NCBI GenBank assembly: GCA_021804965.1
Contig: JAJZGG010000006.1
Span: forward strand, 12,038-69,463
Source: Acidobacteriota bacterium
Lineage (GTDB): Bacteria > Acidobacteriota > Terriglobia > Terriglobales > Acidobacteriaceae
Direction of reading: 5' to 3'
Length of the DNA: 57,426 nt
The notes under the pieces are model-generated. The model saw nothing but the letters and a program-made list of their open reading frames with translations, did no database searches and was not told the origin of the DNA. This document shows, piece after piece, positions 9,275 through 16,480 of the stretch; position 1 is the first letter of the stretch, and every line of letters begins with the position of its first letter. The position numbers were made by a program, and so were the translations under genes.

Positions 9275-11020
9275 ATGAAACTGCAGAAGTCCTCCCTCGC
9301 CCTTTTTGTGCTCCTCTTGAGCGCGCATCTTGCTTTTGCCAAAAAGCACCCCAAGTACGAGGTCACGCACCCGCTCACCCCGGCCCAGTCCGCCCTCGTC
9401 GACAAGGCCATCGCGCGCGAAAAGGTCATCATCCGCAACATCCAGCAGCACACCCCGCTGGTGGAAACCTACATTCAGGATATGAAGCCTGACGCCAAGC
9501 TCTACCAGGTGCCCGTCTCCGACACCTACATGCTCAGCCGCGTCGACTTCCATAAGGCCTTCATTGACAAGCCCTACGAGGCACCCACCCGCAAGGAGCA
9601 CGGCTTCTTCAAGGGTTCGCTGGCCGCCTTCACCCACATCGGCAAGGCCCTCCATCTCGACCAGGAAAGCTACAACACCCAGGGCTTCATGGACATGATG
9701 TTCCTGGACCCGGTCGGCTTTGATCGCCAGCACTATGAGTTCAACTACGTCCGCCGCGAGTTCCTCGGCAGCATCCGCACCGTCGTCTTCGACGTCCATC
9801 CCAAGGTCCACGGCGAGGGCCGCTTCAACGGCCGCATCTGGGTCGAGGATCAGGACGGCAACGTCGTCCGCTTCAACGGCAGCTACACCGAAAGCACCAG
9901 CGAGGACAATACCCGCGAGTACTTCCACTTCGACAGCTGGCGCATGAACATGCAGCCCAACCTCTGGCTGCCTGCCGCCATCTATGTCGAGGAGTCCCAG
10001 CGCATCGAGGGCAACAAGAGCCTCGGCCTGCGCGCCCAGACCCACTTCTGGGGCTACTCGCTCACCCTGCCCACGCGGGACAGCGACAACGTCTCCGTCG
10101 AGGTCGAGGGAGCCGTCGACCAGAGCCAGAACTCCGAGGATGTGACCCCGCTTGAGGCCAGCCGCCTCTGGGTCCAGCAGGCAGAGAACAACGTGCTCGA
10201 CCGCCTCCAGCAGGCCGGCCTGCTCGCACCTCCCAGCGACTTCGACAAGACCCTTGAGCAGATCATCATCAACCTGGAAGTCCCCAACAATCTCAACTTC
10301 CCGGACCCGGTCCACGCCCGCATCCTGCTCAGCACCACCGTCGAGGCCACCACCGTCGGCAATACCATCCTGCTCAGCAAGGGGCTCATCGACACGCTCC
10401 CCAATGAGGAGTCCATTGCAGCGGTCGTTGCCATGGAGCTGGCCCACGTCGCACTCGGCCACCACATTGACACCCGCTACGCCTTCAACGACCGTCTGCT
10501 CTTCCCCGACGAGTCCTCCTTCCAGCGCATCACCATGAACCACAGCGACCAGGACAACACCGACGCCGCCAAGGTCGCCGTCAAGTATCTGCAGGCCTCC
10601 ATGTACAAGGACAGGCTCGGCAACGCCGGCCTTTACATGGAGCAGCTGGCCGAAAGCGGCAAGGTCCTCAAGCAGCTCAACACTCCCAAGCTCGGCGACT
10701 CCCTGCTCAAGACCGACGGCACCCCCTGGATGGCCGCCCTCGAACAGGGTGCCCCCAAGCTCAACCAGGACGATCTGACCCAGGTCGCAGCCTTCCCGCT
10801 CGGCAGCTGGCTCAAGACCGACCCATGGGACGACACCGAGCACATGCTCAACGCCAAGCGCTACGCCCCCATGAACGCGCGTGACAAGATGCCGTTTGAG
10901 GTCACGCCCATCTACTACCGGCTGCGCCGCTACCAGGCCGCACAGCCAGCCGCGCCGGCACCGGCCACAGGCAACCCAACCACCAACCCGCCCGCCAACC
11001 CGGCTCCCGCAGCCCAATAG
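9275..11020 (+). CDS. Exported M48-like protein with degenerate zinc site
   Basis: 581 residues with a clear signal peptide (MKLQKSSLALFVLLLSAHLAFA) and a good AGGAG eight bases before the ATG. The C-terminal half resembles M48 peptidases (LLSKGLIDTLPNEESIAAVVAMELAHVALGHH, about 365-395). The HExxH zinc helix reads M387-E-L-A-H391, so the first zinc histidine is missing, and the usual downstream Glu ligand region reads DNTDAAKVAVKYL. The protein is therefore probably not an active zinc protease. The N-terminal half (residues 30-290) matches no family I recognise. The C-terminus is Pro/Ala-rich. The role is unknown, perhaps binding or chaperoning in the periplasm. Confidence 0.75.
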   Translation: MKLQKSSLALFVLLLSAHLAFAKKHPKYEVTHPLTPAQSALVDKAIAREKVIIRNIQQHTPLVETYIQDMKPDAKLYQVPVSDTYMLSRVDFHKAFIDKPYEAPTRKEHGFFKGSLAAFTHIGKALHLDQESYNTQGFMDMMFLDPVGFDRQHYEFNYVRREFLGSIRTVVFDVHPKVHGEGRFNGRIWVEDQDGNVVRFNGSYTESTSEDNTREYFHFDSWRMNMQPNLWLPAAIYVEESQRIEGNKSLGLRAQTHFWGYSLTLPTRDSDNVSVEVEGAVDQSQNSEDVTPLEASRLWVQQAENNVLDRLQQAGLLAPPSDFDKTLEQIIINLEVPNNLNFPDPVHARILLSTTVEATTVGNTILLSKGLIDTLPNEESIAAVVAMELAHVALGHHIDTRYAFNDRLLFPDESSFQRITMNHSDQDNTDAAKVAVKYLQASMYKDRLGNAGLYMEQLAESGKVLKQLNTPKLGDSLLKTDGTPWMAALEQGAPKLNQDDLTQVAAFPLGSWLKTDPWDDTEHMLNAKRYAPMNARDKMPFEVTPIYYRLRRYQAAQPAAPAPATGNPTTNPPANPAPAAQ

Positions 11021-11118
11021 CCGGATCCCGGCAGCAGGGTTTGCCTGGGAACCGCAGGCGCGGCAAGGTGGAAACCAAACCACCAGCGGCTGATTCTCAA
11101 GCGGCCAATCTCGCAATC

Positions 11119-11154
11119 GCCAAACCGGCACCGCAGCAGGTATGCCGGTTTGGC
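11119..11154. terminator. Long hairpin upstream of tRNA-Ser
   Basis: A perfect 12 bp inverted repeat (GCCAAACCGGCA at 11119-11130, complement at 11143-11154) with a 12-base loop, 99 bases past the M48-like gene. There is no T-run, so the terminator role is a guess; an RNA-stabilising hairpin is the alternative. Confidence 0.4.
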
Positions 11155-11205
11155 AGGGCAAAATACAGGATGATACAGTAGAAGAGTTGGCCGGGTAACA
11201 ACGAC

Positions 11206-11297
11206 GGAGAGGTGGCAGAGCCCGGTTGAATGCAGCTGACTCGAAATCAGCCATAGTCGAAAGGCTATCGGGGGTTCGAATCCCTCCCTCTCCGCCA
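11206..11297 (+). tRNA. tRNA-Ser (anticodon CGA)
   Basis: A 92-base class II tRNA with encoded CCA. The acceptor stem GGAGAGG (11206-11212) pairs with CCTCTCC (11287-11293), then discriminator G and CCA. The anticodon stem GCTGA/TCAGC encloses the loop CTCGAAA with anticodon CGA (11242-11244), reading UCG. A long variable arm (ATAGTCGAAAGGCTAT) and the T-loop GGTTCGAATCC are present. The 3' end is the attachment site of the downstream island. Confidence 0.95.
11278..11292 (+). repeat. attL: tRNA-Ser 3' end copy of the island direct repeat
   Basis: GAATCCCTCCCTCTC, from the T-loop into the acceptor stem of tRNA-Ser(CGA). It is repeated exactly at 21019-21033. Tyrosine integrases of the P4 type typically recombine in this part of a tRNA gene. 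Confidence 0.85.
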
Positions 11298-11340
11298 GCA
11301 ACCCTTCCCAAGACATCCCAGAACATCCAAGAAACCTAAA

Positions 11341-11375
11341 AAAGCCCCAGTAAACACTGGGGCTTTGTGTTTTTC
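11341..11375 (+). terminator. Terminator downstream of tRNA-Ser (left copy)
   Basis: Stem AAAGCCCCAGT/ACTGGGGCTTT with an AAAC loop, then GTGTTTTT. It terminates the tRNA transcript. A near-identical hairpin occurs just outside the right end of the island (21038-21072). Confidence 0.8.
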
Positions 11376-11482
11376 CACGTCCATCGCGGTACGATGGAAG
11401 CCAGATGCTTCTGGGGGTATTCCTGGGGGTATCTTCCCGATAAGCTGGGGGTATTTTTCCAGAAGGCCACTTTGGAGGCTCC

Positions 11483-12688
11483 ATGGCACTCACTGACACA
11501 ACCATCCGTAAGGCCAAACCGAAGGATGCAGCTTACCGCCTGAGCGATGGAGGCGGCCTTTATCTTCAGATCACGCCTGCTGGCGGAAAGCTCTGGCGCT
11601 GGAAATACCGCTTCGACTCAAAAGAAAAGCTCATGTCCTTCGGGAGCTACCCCGACATTCCCCTATCCTCAGCCCGCGAACGCCACCTTGAAGCCCGCAA
11701 ACTGCTGGCAACCGGCATAGACCCGATGGCCGAACGCAAGGCTGAGAAGGCGGCAGCGGAGAATTCCTTCCAGTCCGTCGCCGGTCTCTGGCTCGCCCAC
11801 TGGCAGGATGGCAAAAGCCCCCGCCATGTGGACTATGTGAAGCGCCGCATGGATGCCGATATCTTTCCCTGCCTGGGTGCGCGGCCCATCGCCCTCATTG
11901 AAGCCCCGGAACTGGTGGCCATGACCAAGGCCATTGAGAAGCGTGGCGCGCGCGATATTGCCAAGCGCGCCCTGGAGACAACCGGACAAGTCTTTCGCTA
12001 CGCCCTTGCCCACGGATACGCCACGCGAAACCCGGCCAGCGAGATTCGCCCCAGCGATATCCTCAAATCCACGCGCAAGGTGAACTATGCTCGCGTGGAT
12101 ACGCGCGAACTGCCGGATCTGCTCCGCTCCATGGAGGTCTATCAGGGAACGCACGTCACCCGTCTGGCCTTGAAGCTGATGGCCCTCACCTTTGTGCGCA
12201 CCAGCGAGTTGATTGGAGCGCAATGGGCAGAGTTTGACCTTGAAGCGGGACGCTGGGATATTCCCGCAGAGCGGATGAAGATGCGGACTCCGCATATCGT
12301 TCCGCTTTCCCGGCAGGCAGTCGATGTGCTGACCACTCTGCACACGCTGACCGGACAAAGCAAATGGCTGTTCCCCGGCGACCGCGACTCCAGGAAGCCC
12401 ATGAGCAACAACACGATTCTCAAGGCGCTGGAGAGAATGGGCTACAAAGGCCGCATGACCGGCCACGGCTTCCGAGGACTGGCCTCCACCATTCTGCATG
12501 AACAGGGCTACAACCATGAGCACATTGAATTGCAGCTTGCCCACGCACCGCGTAATGCCGTCAGCGCCGCCTATAACCATGCCCTCTACCTGGAGCCAAG
12601 GGCGAAGATGATGCAAGGCTGGGCAGATTTTCTGGAGCAAACCCAGCGCGGCGGCAAGGTACTGCCCTTCCATGGAAGCGCGGCGTAG
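11483..12688 (+). CDS. int: P4-type tyrosine integrase
   Basis: A 401-residue site-specific recombinase. The N-terminus is the Arm-DNA-binding DUF4102 domain (MALTDTTIRKAKPKDAAYRL ... GGGLYLQITPAGGKLWRW). The catalytic domain has the first Arg in FVRTSELIGAQW (about residue 239), the HGFR box in GHGFRGLASTILHE (about 328-341), LAH, and the nucleophile Tyr in AYNHALYLEPR. It lies 186 bases from the tRNA 3' end in the usual integrase-next-to-attL arrangement, so it is presumably the enzyme that inserted the island. Catalytic residues look intact. Confidence 0.93.
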   Translation: MALTDTTIRKAKPKDAAYRLSDGGGLYLQITPAGGKLWRWKYRFDSKEKLMSFGSYPDIPLSSARERHLEARKLLATGIDPMAERKAEKAAAENSFQSVAGLWLAHWQDGKSPRHVDYVKRRMDADIFPCLGARPIALIEAPELVAMTKAIEKRGARDIAKRALETTGQVFRYALAHGYATRNPASEIRPSDILKSTRKVNYARVDTRELPDLLRSMEVYQGTHVTRLALKLMALTFVRTSELIGAQWAEFDLEAGRWDIPAERMKMRTPHIVPLSRQAVDVLTTLHTLTGQSKWLFPGDRDSRKPMSNNTILKALERMGYKGRMTGHGFRGLASTILHEQGYNHEHIELQLAHAPRNAVSAAYNHALYLEPRAKMMQGWADFLEQTQRGGKVLPFHGSAA

Positions 12689-12731
12689 AAATGAGAAGTT
12701 GCAGACCCGACTTCCGATATAACTTGAAATC

Positions 12732-13046
12732 ATGCATGATCTGACGCAACAGGCGAAAACGGCGAGTGCGGACCCGCAAGAGTGTCGGGGAACAATTATT
12801 GCCTTGCGAAAACTGGGGTTCTGTGATGATGCCTTCAGGGTGCTCCATCACCTGAGCGACAGCATGGAGCGGTTCTACAGCTACAGCAAAGGTGTAACGA
12901 AGTTCCAGAATGATGGAAACAACCACCGGGTTCACCAACGGCTGATGTATGTTCTGCTTTCGTGCCCTGGTGGTGGGCCGCCACAAGGAAAGAGCTTTCA
13001 AGCCCTGGCGCAAGAGGCATGCGGGGAGATTCCTCGCTCTGCTTAG
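12732..13046 (+). CDS. Hypothetical small protein of the island
   Basis: 104 residues (MHDLTQQAKTASADPQECRG...). I recognise no family. The first 70 residues look like a helical, globular protein (ALRKLGFCDDAFRVLHHLSDSMERF) with credible codon use; the last 30 are less convincing. No strong Shine-Dalgarno is visible. It ends convergently with the second recombinase gene, overlapping it by four bases. It follows the integrase by 43 bases and could be co-transcribed with it. Confidence 0.5.
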   Translation: MHDLTQQAKTASADPQECRGTIIALRKLGFCDDAFRVLHHLSDSMERFYSYSKGVTKFQNDGNNHRVHQRLMYVLLSCPGGGPPQGKSFQALAQEACGEIPRSA

Positions 13047-14158
13047 GGCGCTTTCAGGCCGCCAGCGCTTGCACTATGAAATCTTCTGAATACCGCTTCC
13101 GCAATGTCATCCGCGCCCGACTTGTTCACAGGTCGCGCCGCACCCAATCCCCGGATGATCTCACCCTGCCGGTCAGCCGCAACCTTGCCGTAGCTCATTA
13201 ACGTCGTGAGCACCTTCTCATGCCCCAGGTTCTGACTCCATGCCTTAAAATCCTCCGGCGATTGGCAGACTTGCTCGCCGAGCAGTGCCAACGTCTTCCG
13301 CAAGCTGTGCGGATTGAAATAAGGCAAGCCCACCCGCTCGAATGCCTCGCGGAAAACCTTGCGGATCGGCGATGCGTTGCTCCAGTGCGCCCGCACCAGC
13401 CCGGCAGCTTCAAACTGCCGCGACTTCCCCACCACAATGCGCGTTGCCGGAAATAGCGGATCGTCATTGCCCCACAGCTTCTCTTCTCGCAGAAATCGGA
13501 CCCATTCCGCCACGATCTCCCCAATGCCGTCGCCCACAGGGAAGAAATAGGTCAAAAAGGTCTTGCTGAATTTCGTTTTCACGTCGCGGGCATCCTGGTG
13601 GACATAGCCCGCTTCCAGATCCACATGCTTCAGCTTGAAGGAAGCGATGGCCGAATCCCGCGCTCCGGTCAAAAGCGTAAACGCCACCATCGCACGATTC
13701 CGGCGCTCAATCTCCGTCCCGCCTGGCATCGCTTGGATCACATACCGCACCTGCTCCAGCGTTGGCGCTTTCCGCTCCCGCTGGGCTGTTGCCACGCGCA
13801 TCTCTTTCTCTGACAAGTTGAAGTAGTCCGCATCGGAATACTGGAGTCGCCCCTTGTACCCCGATTGCCCGGCAAGCCAGAAAAAGAATGCCCGTAATTG
13901 TCTAAGCGTGACGTGCAAAGTCGCCTTGCTCAGCTTCTCCCCGGACCTCTGTGCCGTTTGCCCCGCCAGATGCGCCTTGAATGCCACAGCTTGCTGAAAG
14001 TGAAACGCCTTGAAGTCCCGATACCGGGTGTACTCTTCAAACCGGCTGATGGCCTTTGCAGTGGCGTCCACGGTCGGCTCGCTCTGCCCCTTCGCTTCCT
14101 TCAGATACTGGAAGTATTGGCGCTTGATTCGCTCATTTTCTGCGTTGTGTTTTGCCAT
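13043..14158 (-). CDS. Second tyrosine recombinase (XerC/D-like)
   Basis: 371 residues. The N-terminal SAM-like core-binding region is at about 20-115 (ISRFEEYTRYRDFKAFHFQQ). The catalytic domain has Arg in LLTGARDSAIASFKLKHVDL, the H-x-x-R box in NPHSLRKTLALLGEQ, and LGHEKVLTTLMSYGKV with the active-site Tyr. It is unlike the DUF4102 integrase at the left end in both halves. It is followed upstream (same strand, short gaps of 6 and 12 bases) by two small DNA-binding proteins, forming a three-gene unit. It may move a sub-module or act as a resolvase or excision partner; its target site is not evident. Confidence 0.85.
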   Translation of the reverse strand: MAKHNAENERIKRQYFQYLKEAKGQSEPTVDATAKAISRFEEYTRYRDFKAFHFQQAVAFKAHLAGQTAQRSGEKLSKATLHVTLRQLRAFFFWLAGQSGYKGRLQYSDADYFNLSEKEMRVATAQRERKAPTLEQVRYVIQAMPGGTEIERRNRAMVAFTLLTGARDSAIASFKLKHVDLEAGYVHQDARDVKTKFSKTFLTYFFPVGDGIGEIVAEWVRFLREEKLWGNDDPLFPATRIVVGKSRQFEAAGLVRAHWSNASPIRKVFREAFERVGLPYFNPHSLRKTLALLGEQVCQSPEDFKAWSQNLGHEKVLTTLMSYGKVAADRQGEIIRGLGAARPVNKSGADDIAEAVFRRFHSASAGGLKAP

Positions 14159-14164
14159 GGTTTC

Positions 14165-14641
14165 TCATCCCTTTGCGAAGTCACTGTTTACGGTGGGTTG
14201 TGGACTCTCGTTTACTTGTCGCTCCCTCTCCACAAACGCAACCTCCAATTCAGCCTGAATTGCCGCCAGTTTGGTCTTGCTGGTGCGCCGGTACATCATC
14301 CCTTCGCAGTCCGGGCAAATCCCCGTCAGGTTCCCCAGGGTCGCCGTAATCGGCTGATACTCGGCCATCTTTCCGGCTGGCCGCTTCGGTTCGTGGCAAC
14401 GCACACAGTAGATTTCGCCCGCCTGGCAGGGGCGCTTGTTTTTTGCCCGGCGATCTTTCAGATAGGTGGCAAGGTCGCGGCCCAGAATCAGGATGGGCCG
14501 CCTGCTGTCACAGATAGGCAGTCCAGCCTTTACCCAGGCGCGCACGGTGTTCTTATGAATGCCAAACAACCGGGCAACATCCTCCACCGCATAATTGCGA
14601 TGGATCTTTACCAGGCGATGATTCGGGCGGCGTTTGCGCAT
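14165..14641 (-). CDS. Helix-turn-helix protein with zinc ribbon
   Basis: 158 residues. The N-terminus reads VEDVARLFGIHKNTVRAWVKAGLP, a MerR/excisionase-like helix-turn-helix (residues about 19-42). Then come C-x2-C (CVRC, about 79-82) and CPDC (about 110-113), a likely zinc ribbon, and a helical tail. Because it sits between the recombinase and an AlpA-like protein, it is likely an excision or expression regulator of the element. It does not match one named family that I can vouch for. Confidence 0.7.
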   Translation of the reverse strand: MRKRRPNHRLVKIHRNYAVEDVARLFGIHKNTVRAWVKAGLPICDSRRPILILGRDLATYLKDRRAKNKRPCQAGEIYCVRCHEPKRPAGKMAEYQPITATLGNLTGICPDCEGMMYRRTSKTKLAAIQAELEVAFVERERQVNESPQPTVNSDFAKG

Positions 14642-14653
14642 GGGGTAGCCGCC

Positions 14654-14896
14654 TTACGCCACAGCCTTGCGGGCTGCTTCCAGCTTCCTTACCAATTCCC
14701 GAATCTCCCCGTCCGGCTTTCCGGCAATCCGGGCCGCATTCAGCTCCGTCACCTCATGCGCAGGCCAGCCCACTGCCCGCCCACCCAGGCTCACCGGACG
14801 CGTAAAGACTCCATGCATGATGCGAAGGTAGATTGTGCTGCGAGACAGGCCCGTTGCCGCTTTCACGGCTGGAAGTCTCAGAATTGTATGAGTCAT
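14654..14896 (-). CDS. AlpA-family transcriptional regulator
   Basis: 80 residues: ILRLPAVKAATGLSRSTIYL with F-x-R-P-V-x-L-G-x-R-A-V-G-W is the hallmark of the AlpA family (MerR-like helix-turn-helix), small activators or excisionases of P4-like elements. It is the first gene of the three-gene minus-strand unit, and an inverted repeat lies directly before its start codon. Confidence 0.88.
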   Translation of the reverse strand: MTHTILRLPAVKAATGLSRSTIYLRIMHGVFTRPVSLGGRAVGWPAHEVTELNAARIAGKPDGEIRELVRKLEAARKAVA

Positions 14897-14907
14897 CGTC
14901 GATTCTC

Positions 14908-14932
14908 CCTGAGCGTTTCAGTACCGCTCAGG
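14908..14932. promoter_or_regulatory. Inverted repeat before alpA-like gene
   Basis: CCTGAGCG (14908-14915) and its complement CGCTCAGG (14925-14932) with a 9-base spacer, 12-36 bases upstream of the AlpA-like start codon. It is a plausible operator for autoregulation, or a leader hairpin. Confidence 0.4.
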
Positions 14933-15095
14933 AAAAACCGTAGCTGTGCGCTTTGGGCGATAAAAGCCCGATTCCCGCTTTGCATTATGGCGAATTTTCA
15001 GGGGTTTCCGGCACTCAGGGTTGAAACTCAAAAGCCGGGTTTGAGCCTTGCCTCTGTGAAACACGGCCAATTTCAGGGAGGATTCCCGGGAGCTA

Positions 15096-15127
15096 GTTGG
15101 GCGAAAAAATTCCGCCCAACTTTTTTC
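15096..15127 (+). terminator. Strong hairpin with T-tract in plus orientation
   Basis: Stem GTTGGGCG/CGCCCAAC (15096-15103/15113-15120) followed by TTTTTT on the plus strand. It lies six bases past the stop of the minus-strand gene at 15134, but the T-run is on the plus side, which fits termination of a plus-strand transcript from the 14.9-15.1 kb gap. Confidence 0.6.
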
Positions 15128-15133
15128 ACCGCT

Positions 15134-16327
15134 TCATGTGTTTGCGGATGGTCTCGGCTCAATGCCAGAGTCCACCAGCATCTGGCGCAGCTTCAGGTCC
15201 ACATCGTCATACTTCAGCGAACAGGAATTCGGGTGGGTGATGCGCACGGTCACGGACTTGGGCGGTTTCTTCGCATCCACCGTGACCATCGTGGTCAGTT
15301 CTACCTGGGTCACGAAATAGGTTTGCAACCGAACCGATTTTCCCACTTCATCCAGCAGGTCGAAGATGGCCTCAGAACGCGCAGCGGCATCTGCCTCCAG
15401 CGTGATGCGGTCACCCTTCACCACCTTAGATGACAGACGAAGTTTCTTGATTGCCACGCTCTGTATCCCACTGGCCGGATCATAGACAAACTGAAAGCCC
15501 CTCCCCTTGAGCGGGTTCAGGTCATACACCCGCTCATCGTCAGGATCGGGCGGCATCTCTGGCAGGCCGAGAATCGCAGTGGCAAACATCCCTTGCAGCG
15601 GCTCCAAAGCCTTGCGGTCACCGCGATAGTTCAGGTCCAGCGTGCCCTCGCTCTGTGAGTAGATGAAGATCACCTCAAAGGCCGGATTGTGCGGTCTGCG
15701 CTCAAACGCTCCCTCCACCCATTCCACACTTTGCTGCGAGTAGTCCTCCGGATACGCAAAAAAGTAGTCGCGCGCATCCCTCCGATACGTCTCCACCACG
15801 CAATTTTTTCCTCGCCCTTCTGTGAAGTGGAAGTAATCGCGGATACTCTCTGCCAGCGCTTTGCGCCCATCCTCATGCACGGAGGCGGGCTTGTGCGGAA
15901 ACCCTTTGCGCTTCCGCCAGTAGCTCAAGGTGTCCGCGTGGCAGAACAGGGTCGCGCCCTTCCACAACTCAGGATGCTCCAGAAAAGCAATCATGGCCCG
16001 CTCTTCATGACCAGGCAGGCTCGATAACTTCTCCACAAACTCCACGAATAACTCAGGACAATCACGCATCTGCCACTGCGCCTCATCCCGAATGGCACTC
16101 CAGCCCTTCTCGCAACTCAGTGCATGAATCTCGCGCAACTCCGCATCCATGGTCTTGCGCTGGCTCTCTGGCAACTCCAGCCACGCATGAAACAGCGTCT
16201 CCGACCGGGCTTCCTTTAGGGCTGCAAAATCCACTTCAGCCAGGACGCCGCGCACCTCAAAGTAGCGCGCCAGCAGTGCATTCGGCATCTGCCGAAAGAA
16301 GTCGCGCGTGGAGTAGTTACGCCCCAT
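15134..16327 (-). CDS. Unknown 397-residue protein divergent from type III mod
   Basis: 397 residues, no signal peptide and no membrane helix. It starts MGRNYSTRDFFRQMPNALLARYF, a motif-like N-terminus that looks conserved rather than random. The middle has regularly spaced aromatic and charged residues (TLFCHADTLSYWRKRKGFPH; NCVVETYRRDARDYFFAYPEDYSQ), and the last third looks beta-rich (VTVRITHPNSCSLKYDDVDLKLR). I cannot name a domain or catalytic site. It is transcribed away from mod with 153 bases between them, so the two probably share a regulatory region. Possible roles are a partner or control protein of the restriction system, or an independent defence protein. Confidence 0.75.
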   Translation of the reverse strand: MGRNYSTRDFFRQMPNALLARYFEVRGVLAEVDFAALKEARSETLFHAWLELPESQRKTMDAELREIHALSCEKGWSAIRDEAQWQMRDCPELFVEFVEKLSSLPGHEERAMIAFLEHPELWKGATLFCHADTLSYWRKRKGFPHKPASVHEDGRKALAESIRDYFHFTEGRGKNCVVETYRRDARDYFFAYPEDYSQQSVEWVEGAFERRPHNPAFEVIFIYSQSEGTLDLNYRGDRKALEPLQGMFATAILGLPEMPPDPDDERVYDLNPLKGRGFQFVYDPASGIQSVAIKKLRLSSKVVKGDRITLEADAAARSEAIFDLLDEVGKSVRLQTYFVTQVELTTMVTVDAKKPPKSVTVRITHPNSCSLKYDDVDLKLRQMLVDSGIEPRPSANT

Positions 16328-16480
16328 ATCCCCTCACCATCGAGCGCAAGGCTCTGCCGCCCCAGGACATAGTAGGATGTTGCTGTACCTAACGATAGCG
16401 CATATTGTCCGAATAGGTAACACGAATCAAGGAGCTTTGTCGCAGGCTGCCAAACGGCCCGCGATTCGGAAGAGGTCAAC

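Noticed and set aside
12732-13046. Treating the small island gene as a restriction inhibitor or toxin/antitoxin
   Set aside because: No partner gene, motif or fold supports either role; it is kept as hypothetical.
15410-15425. GTGATGCGGTCAC inside the unknown island gene as another regulator site
   Set aside because: The spacer is five, not six bases, and it lies inside coding sequence.
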